Below the pieces are notes generated by a model. That model saw only the letters and a program-made list of their open reading frames with translations, did not search any database and was not told where the DNA came from. Shown here in pieces: positions 60,587 through 64,000 of a DNA stretch of 64,000 nucleotides; positions within the stretch are counted from its first letter, which is position 1; each line of letters starts with the position of its first letter. A program made the translations under genes and the position numbers. The stretch lies in contig OY755042.1 in the NCBI GenBank assembly GCA_963576565.1, positions 12,006,262 to 12,070,261 on the forward strand. Reading direction: 5' to 3'. This DNA is from Aspidapion aeneum. Taxonomy: Eukaryota > Arthropoda > Insecta > Coleoptera > Brentidae.

Positions 60587-61009
60587 TAATAGGTGTCCAT
60601 TAGATCTTGGACTCCCGTGGTTGTACAGCTTTCGAGCTGCCCACAGAAAAATACCAGAGAACCTTTTCTATACCCGCTTAGCCACGAAAAAATTTTTGTT
60701 TTTCTTCACGGGTACTAAACTTTACCGTCGATTTTCAAATAAAGAAGAAAATCTTTTGATATGGTTAGAATGTTTGTAAATTGAACATTCTTCGAGGAGT
60801 GCGATTTATGCGGGTTAAGTTGGACCTCGCCTTAAAGATCTTTTAAACGTCTTTATAAACACGCAATTATTTAAAAAATATATCGGTTAATTTTTGAGAT
60901 ATTTGCTTTTTATTTTTTACTTAAGTTAAATTTAAGTGCAAATATCCTAAAAACTATTTGACGAATTAGTCATTACATGTTTGCAACGATATCTAAATGG
61001 CCTCTTGAC

Positions 61010-61930
61010 CCTATTTTATTTACAAGCTTTTATTTAACTTCACCTGTATGTATGTATGTGGGTATGTATGTAATCAAATCTTGCAACTCATTTTTGAAGA
61101 ACTTCCAAACATCCGATTGACTTCAAATTTCGCATAGCGTCTTAGTTCCGATGACATTACAATAATATGGTTTGATAGGGTACCTAACCTCCCTCCTAAC
61201 GAGGGGGTTGGAGAGGGGGTAAAACTTATGGTTTGTACGATTTCAACCAAAATGGACGATTTAATGTCAAGTTTTTCTGATTACTTTCAACTGACTTCCA
61301 CGTATCCGATTGACTTCAAATTTCGCATACCGTTATAGTTCCGATGACAATCCAATAATAGGGACATTTTGGGTCAGGTCAAATATCAGAAAATTTGACA
61401 GCTGTTACCGTTACTGTTACTAAGAATAACGGCAACATTCACGGCAAAAAAGATAGATTTTGGAACACTTAAGATAACACAACACAAACGTTAATTTAGT
61501 AATTTCGCACACCTTCAACTTTTTGTTTATTTATATTTGTTAATTTATTTTTATTAGATTTATGGCTTTTTACAAACCAAACTACCGAATTATAGTAAAA
61601 AATTCGACTGCAATAAACAAAACAATACAAAACTAACCTTAAAAAATAGCGGTAACATTAACGGCCGGCCACCGTAAGTACAGGGCGCCGTTACCGTACA
61701 TAACAAAAAAGGAGCGAGAAGCGGCTAATGCGCAGACTCAGTAATAACAATAACGGTAACAAAGTGCCTGCCTACCTAACCCCTAACGTGGAGGGCGGAG
61801 AGGGGGCAAAATTTTAGTTTGTCGGATTTCCACCAAAATTGGTATCTGGGGGTTTTTGAGGATGAAGATTACGAATTTTTGATCAGATTACAAAAATTCA
61901 ATATGACGGATTCAAAATGGACGATTTAAT
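61010..61930. repeat. Minisatellite element related to 32.2 kb, with nested MITE
   Basis: Opens with TTTTATTTAACTTCACCTGT and (TGTA)n, then diverged units with CATCCGATTGACTTCAAATT, TTCGCATA and GAGGGGGTTGGAGAGGGGG. A MITE at about 61410-61758 interrupts it. Confidence 0.7.
61410..61758. mobile_element. MITE with TTACCGTTACTGTTACT-type ends
   Basis: GTTACCGTTACTGTTACTA at the left is mirrored by AGTAATAACAATAACGGTAAC at the right with two or three mismatches. It is GC-richer inside, with further ACGG/CCGT repeats. The flanking minisatellite resumes on the other side. Confidence 0.65.
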
Positions 61931-61950
61931 GACGAGTTTGTAATGTAAGG

Positions 61951-61990
61951 GTAGCTTGAGTAGGGTTGGGTTGGGTTGGGTTGGGTTAAA
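61951..61990. repeat. (TTGGG)n tract inside inverted flanks
   Basis: GGGTTGGGTTGGGTTGGG plus one more partial unit, bracketed by TGTAAGGGTAG and CTACCCTTACA. TTGGG is one of the telomere units described in beetles. Confidence 0.85.
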
Positions 61991-62000
61991 TTGTCTACCC

Positions 62001-62407
62001 TTACATTTCTCTGCTATAATATAATAAATTTGGATTTTCACTGAACTTCGAGTTAACAAGGCTAAAGCAAAAACGGGTAAATTTCTTCGTTTTTGCATTT
62101 CTATCTAAACCTTTTCTTTTGATGTGGGATTTACTACACCCTGCATTGGGTTGTTCAAAATAATAATTTTTTCCTCTTTCACTAGTTATTTTCCGTTTCA
62201 CCTGTTGAGCTTTCGTTTTCATCCTTTCTTTTCTTCTCTCATATTATATTCGACCTCAATGGCCTTCTTTTCCGGAATGTCGGTTAAAATTCTTGTTCCA
62301 CCCGGCTTTTTGCCTCCTTTTTTCTTTCGTGGCAGTGCCTTGGGATATGGACGAACAGGACTTTTAAGCAAAGCAGATGTGGTGAACTTTTTTGAAACGT
62401 TTGTCAA
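62001..62407 (-). pseudogene. C-terminal tail of a pogo-like transposase
   Basis: Frame 1 (62407-62219) has KALPRKKKGGKKPGGTRIL followed by TDIPEKKAIE. Frame 2 (62222-62001) continues with KAQQVKRKITSERG. This is the basic linker seen after the DDE domain in pogo/Tigger-type proteins of insects (TDTPEK-like motif). It lies upstream of the N-terminal pogo relic in minus-strand order, so it is a separate copy. Confidence 0.6.
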
Positions 62408-62519
62408 ATATTTTAAAAGGAGAAATTTGTTTTATCATAAAAATGATCAGAAGAATAATTTTTCCAAGTGACGAAAGTAGCGATGAAGAAAGACCTCGGA
62501 GAAGAAATTTTATAAAGTA

Positions 62520-63140
62520 AAAGTAAATTTTGAATTAGAGGATGATTTTTCTTTTAAAGAAGCGTTTCGCCTTACAAAACTACAAGTGGAATATGTGCCT
62601 AATAATATAGGTGGCTAGTTGTTTTACAACAACATAAGAAATTATGCTCTGACTGCAAAACAATAATTGCTTCTGGCGCTCCATTGAAAGGGAAACGGAG
62701 CTCAAATGCATGGTGTGTCAACCATGCACGAGGTTGATAAAGCAACTGTTTACAGAACGCTACACAAAGTAGTCAGTGCCGTAATAAACACCATGTTAAA
62801 CACGCACGTTTGCTGGCCTAATAAAGGTGAAGAAGTCGCACGTAAATTTTACCAAAAGGGAGGTGTAGGTGGAATTGTAAATGGCACCCTAATAAAACTT
62901 GATGCCCCTCGAATACATGAGGAGCACTACATAGATCGAGATGGAGACCATTCCTTAAACATAATGGTAATTTGAGGTCCGGATAATTACTTTTATGCTG
63001 TTAATGCCTGCTGGCCTGGAAGCGTGCACGATTCACGATGGCGACCATTTCCAGGAGCTGTTATATTAGCTGACAGCGCTTACCCGATTAAGGATTGGTT
63101 AAATATTCTTCTTATGTTTCTTCAGATTCATAAGTACTAT
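62520..63140 (+). pseudogene. Harbinger (HARBI1-like) transposase, broken
   Basis: Decayed N-terminal part with ALTAKQ (stops), then an open frame from MHGVSTMHEVDKATVYRTLH (helix-turn-helix) to GGVGGIVNGTLIKLDAP, RDGDHSLNIMVI and, after a stop, NACWPGSVHDSR and ILADSAYP. The first catalytic Asp expected in IDGT reads Asn (VNGT), and stops at about 62620 and 62975 break the frame. The element is truncated after about 63100. Confidence 0.85.
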
Positions 63141-63381
63141 TTTCCGAGTAATTACATAATGGTATAAGTTCTTTTCTTTTTTTTATGTTTTTTTTTATAT
63201 GTTTTGTAACTTCTGATGCCGGGAGATTTAGATCTTTTTCTAACTTTAGAACTTCTAACTTCGCTTTATAAATTTCTACACCTAGTAAATCTTCTTTTAG
63301 TTTTTTTAAACTATCTTCCTTTGCTACATCAAGTTTCCTTGTATTTTTGTCGGGTTTTCTTTTTCCATCTCCATAACTCAT
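63105..63381 (-). pseudogene. Harbinger-associated Myb/SANT-type protein, C-terminal part
   Basis: 89 codons with a basic N-terminal half and a coiled-coil-like KLKEDLLGVEIYKAKLEVLK stretch. Harbinger elements encode a second, DNA-binding Myb/trihelix protein beside the transposase, often convergent; the position and the C-terminal helix fit that partner. The SANT domain itself is not visible, so this is inference from context. Confidence 0.45.
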
Positions 63382-63565
63382 CGTACTTTTTTGAGATTTA
63401 AAAAAATCAGATTGACTTGACTGAGGAACGCTACAAAAATAACAATTTAAAATAAGGGGTACAAAGAAACAAGTAAAAATTGAAATTTTTTAAAGCCCCC
63501 GACAACTATTTTTGAAAGGTTAGTTTTGAACGCTTTTGCCATATCTTCTTCGCTATATAAAAAAT

Positions 63566-63597
63566 TAAAGTTCTAAGCTATATAGCTTAGAACTTTA
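63566..63597. repeat. Perfect 32-bp palindrome
   Basis: TAAAGTTCTAAGCTAT and its exact complement. It abuts the P-like transposase relic and may mark its truncated end. Confidence 0.9.
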
Positions 63598-64000
63598 TTT
63601 TTTTCAACAAATTCTGACCACATTCCTAATAATGTTTTAAAATCTATTAAAAATTCTAAAAAACCAGTTTTCCTATTAGAATGTATAACATTAGTGCCGT
63701 TGGATAGTTTTAATTCACATATATACTTTTTAAAGTTAATAAAAAACACTTCAATTTCATTAATATTGGAAGCACATGCTGCCTTTTTGAATTTTGGCGA
63801 AGATAATTTTCTCGAGTTTAAGATATCAAAAGCATCATTAATTAAATACACAAAGTGTGCTGTTGCTTCACAATCACGAAATTCTTTAAGTTTTAAATTA
63901 TTGCTAACTTGACTTTCATTTTTTGTTTGAAGAAATTAATATGCTGTGATCTTAGTTTATTTCCTAGATGAAGGCCTTCATTGACTTGTAGTTCGTTTAA
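63598..64000 (-). pseudogene. P-element/THAP9-like transposase relic
   Basis: From the window edge the minus strand reads LNELQVNEGLHLGNKLRSQH and FFKQKMKVKLA. After a frameshift near 63900 come LKLKEFRDCEAT, LINDAFDILNSR and NRKTGFLEFLIDF. These match the order of conserved blocks in the THAP9/P-element transposase family (EGL-LANKL, K-HI, CEAT-F...NDAFDILN, RKTGFLGF). The 5' part is beyond the window and the 3' part is lost at the palindrome. Confidence 0.75.

Larger units (their letters stand above)
60285..60720. mobile_element. Penelope-like foldback element carrying hammerhead ribozymes
   Basis: Two inverted arms (about 60287-60467 and 60514-60696) around a ~45-nt spacer. Each arm carries, in order from the centre, AAAGGTGTCACATTG, the ribozyme, ATTAGATCTTGGAC and the CTGCCCAC block. 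Hammerhead motifs in terminal repeats and inverted partial copies are known for Penelope-like retroelements. No RT or GIY-YIG coding sequence remains here. Confidence 0.7.

Overview
The window is eukaryotic and almost certainly from an insect genome. It is strongly AT-rich, with small exons bounded by GT-AG splice sites inside kilobase introns. The rest is a dense layer of arthropod-type mobile elements: non-LTR retrotransposons, a Ty3/gypsy relic, Tc1/IS630, piggyBac, pogo, Harbinger and P-type transposases, many MITEs, a tRNA-derived SINE and Penelope-like pieces. Pentamer tracts of the (TTCGG) and (TTGGG) type, one base from the insect telomere unit TTAGG, would fit a beetle, but the order cannot be fixed from the sequence alone.

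Positions 1-35977 (+ strand) hold one host gene: the 3' part of a multi-C2H2 zinc-finger protein. Twelve exons (1791 nt, the first cut by the window edge) join in one open frame of 596 codons plus TAG. Every donor and acceptor is GT-AG and all eleven intron phases agree. The protein has 17 recognisable C2H2 fingers, an acidic linker after finger 8 and a three-times repeated exon module made of a shortened finger followed by a normal finger. About 95% of the gene is intron, and the introns are where most repeats sit.

Intron contents in order. Intron 1: a tandem duplication with one filled and one empty transposon site, and a Mutator-like element with 9-bp target duplication. Introns 2-4: MITEs and inverted arrays of a 16-bp GC-rich repeat. 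Introns 5-6: a degraded hammerhead-ribozyme repeat, a LINE relic carrying a 9-bp-duplication MITE, and a CCCAAG-ended DNA element. Intron 7: a LINE with RNase H split by a 1976-bp DNA element, then an opposite-strand CR1/jockey-like LINE. Introns 8-10: two foldback insertions with 12-bp target duplications, a 654-bp MITE, a SINE, a nested palindrome and minisatellite elements.

Downstream (36-64 kb) no host gene was recognised; it is transposon-on-transposon. It holds a 3439-bp element with perfect 29-bp terminal inverted repeats and a broken DUF7869-like transposase, which itself contains a second CCCAAG-ended element. It also holds a nearly intact Tc1/IS630 transposase with a 17-residue internal duplication; a tyrosine-recombinase element flanked by hairpin clusters; a piggyBac relic; a gypsy relic; pogo pieces; a Penelope-like foldback with a near-consensus type I hammerhead ribozyme; Harbinger pieces; and a P/THAP9-like relic at the right edge.

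The most notable observations are the tyrosine-recombinase element with palindromic ends, the hammerhead ribozyme with inverted and degraded copies, and the short (TTCGG)n fillers flanked by duplicated sequence, which look like scars of telomere-type repeat capture during break repair.
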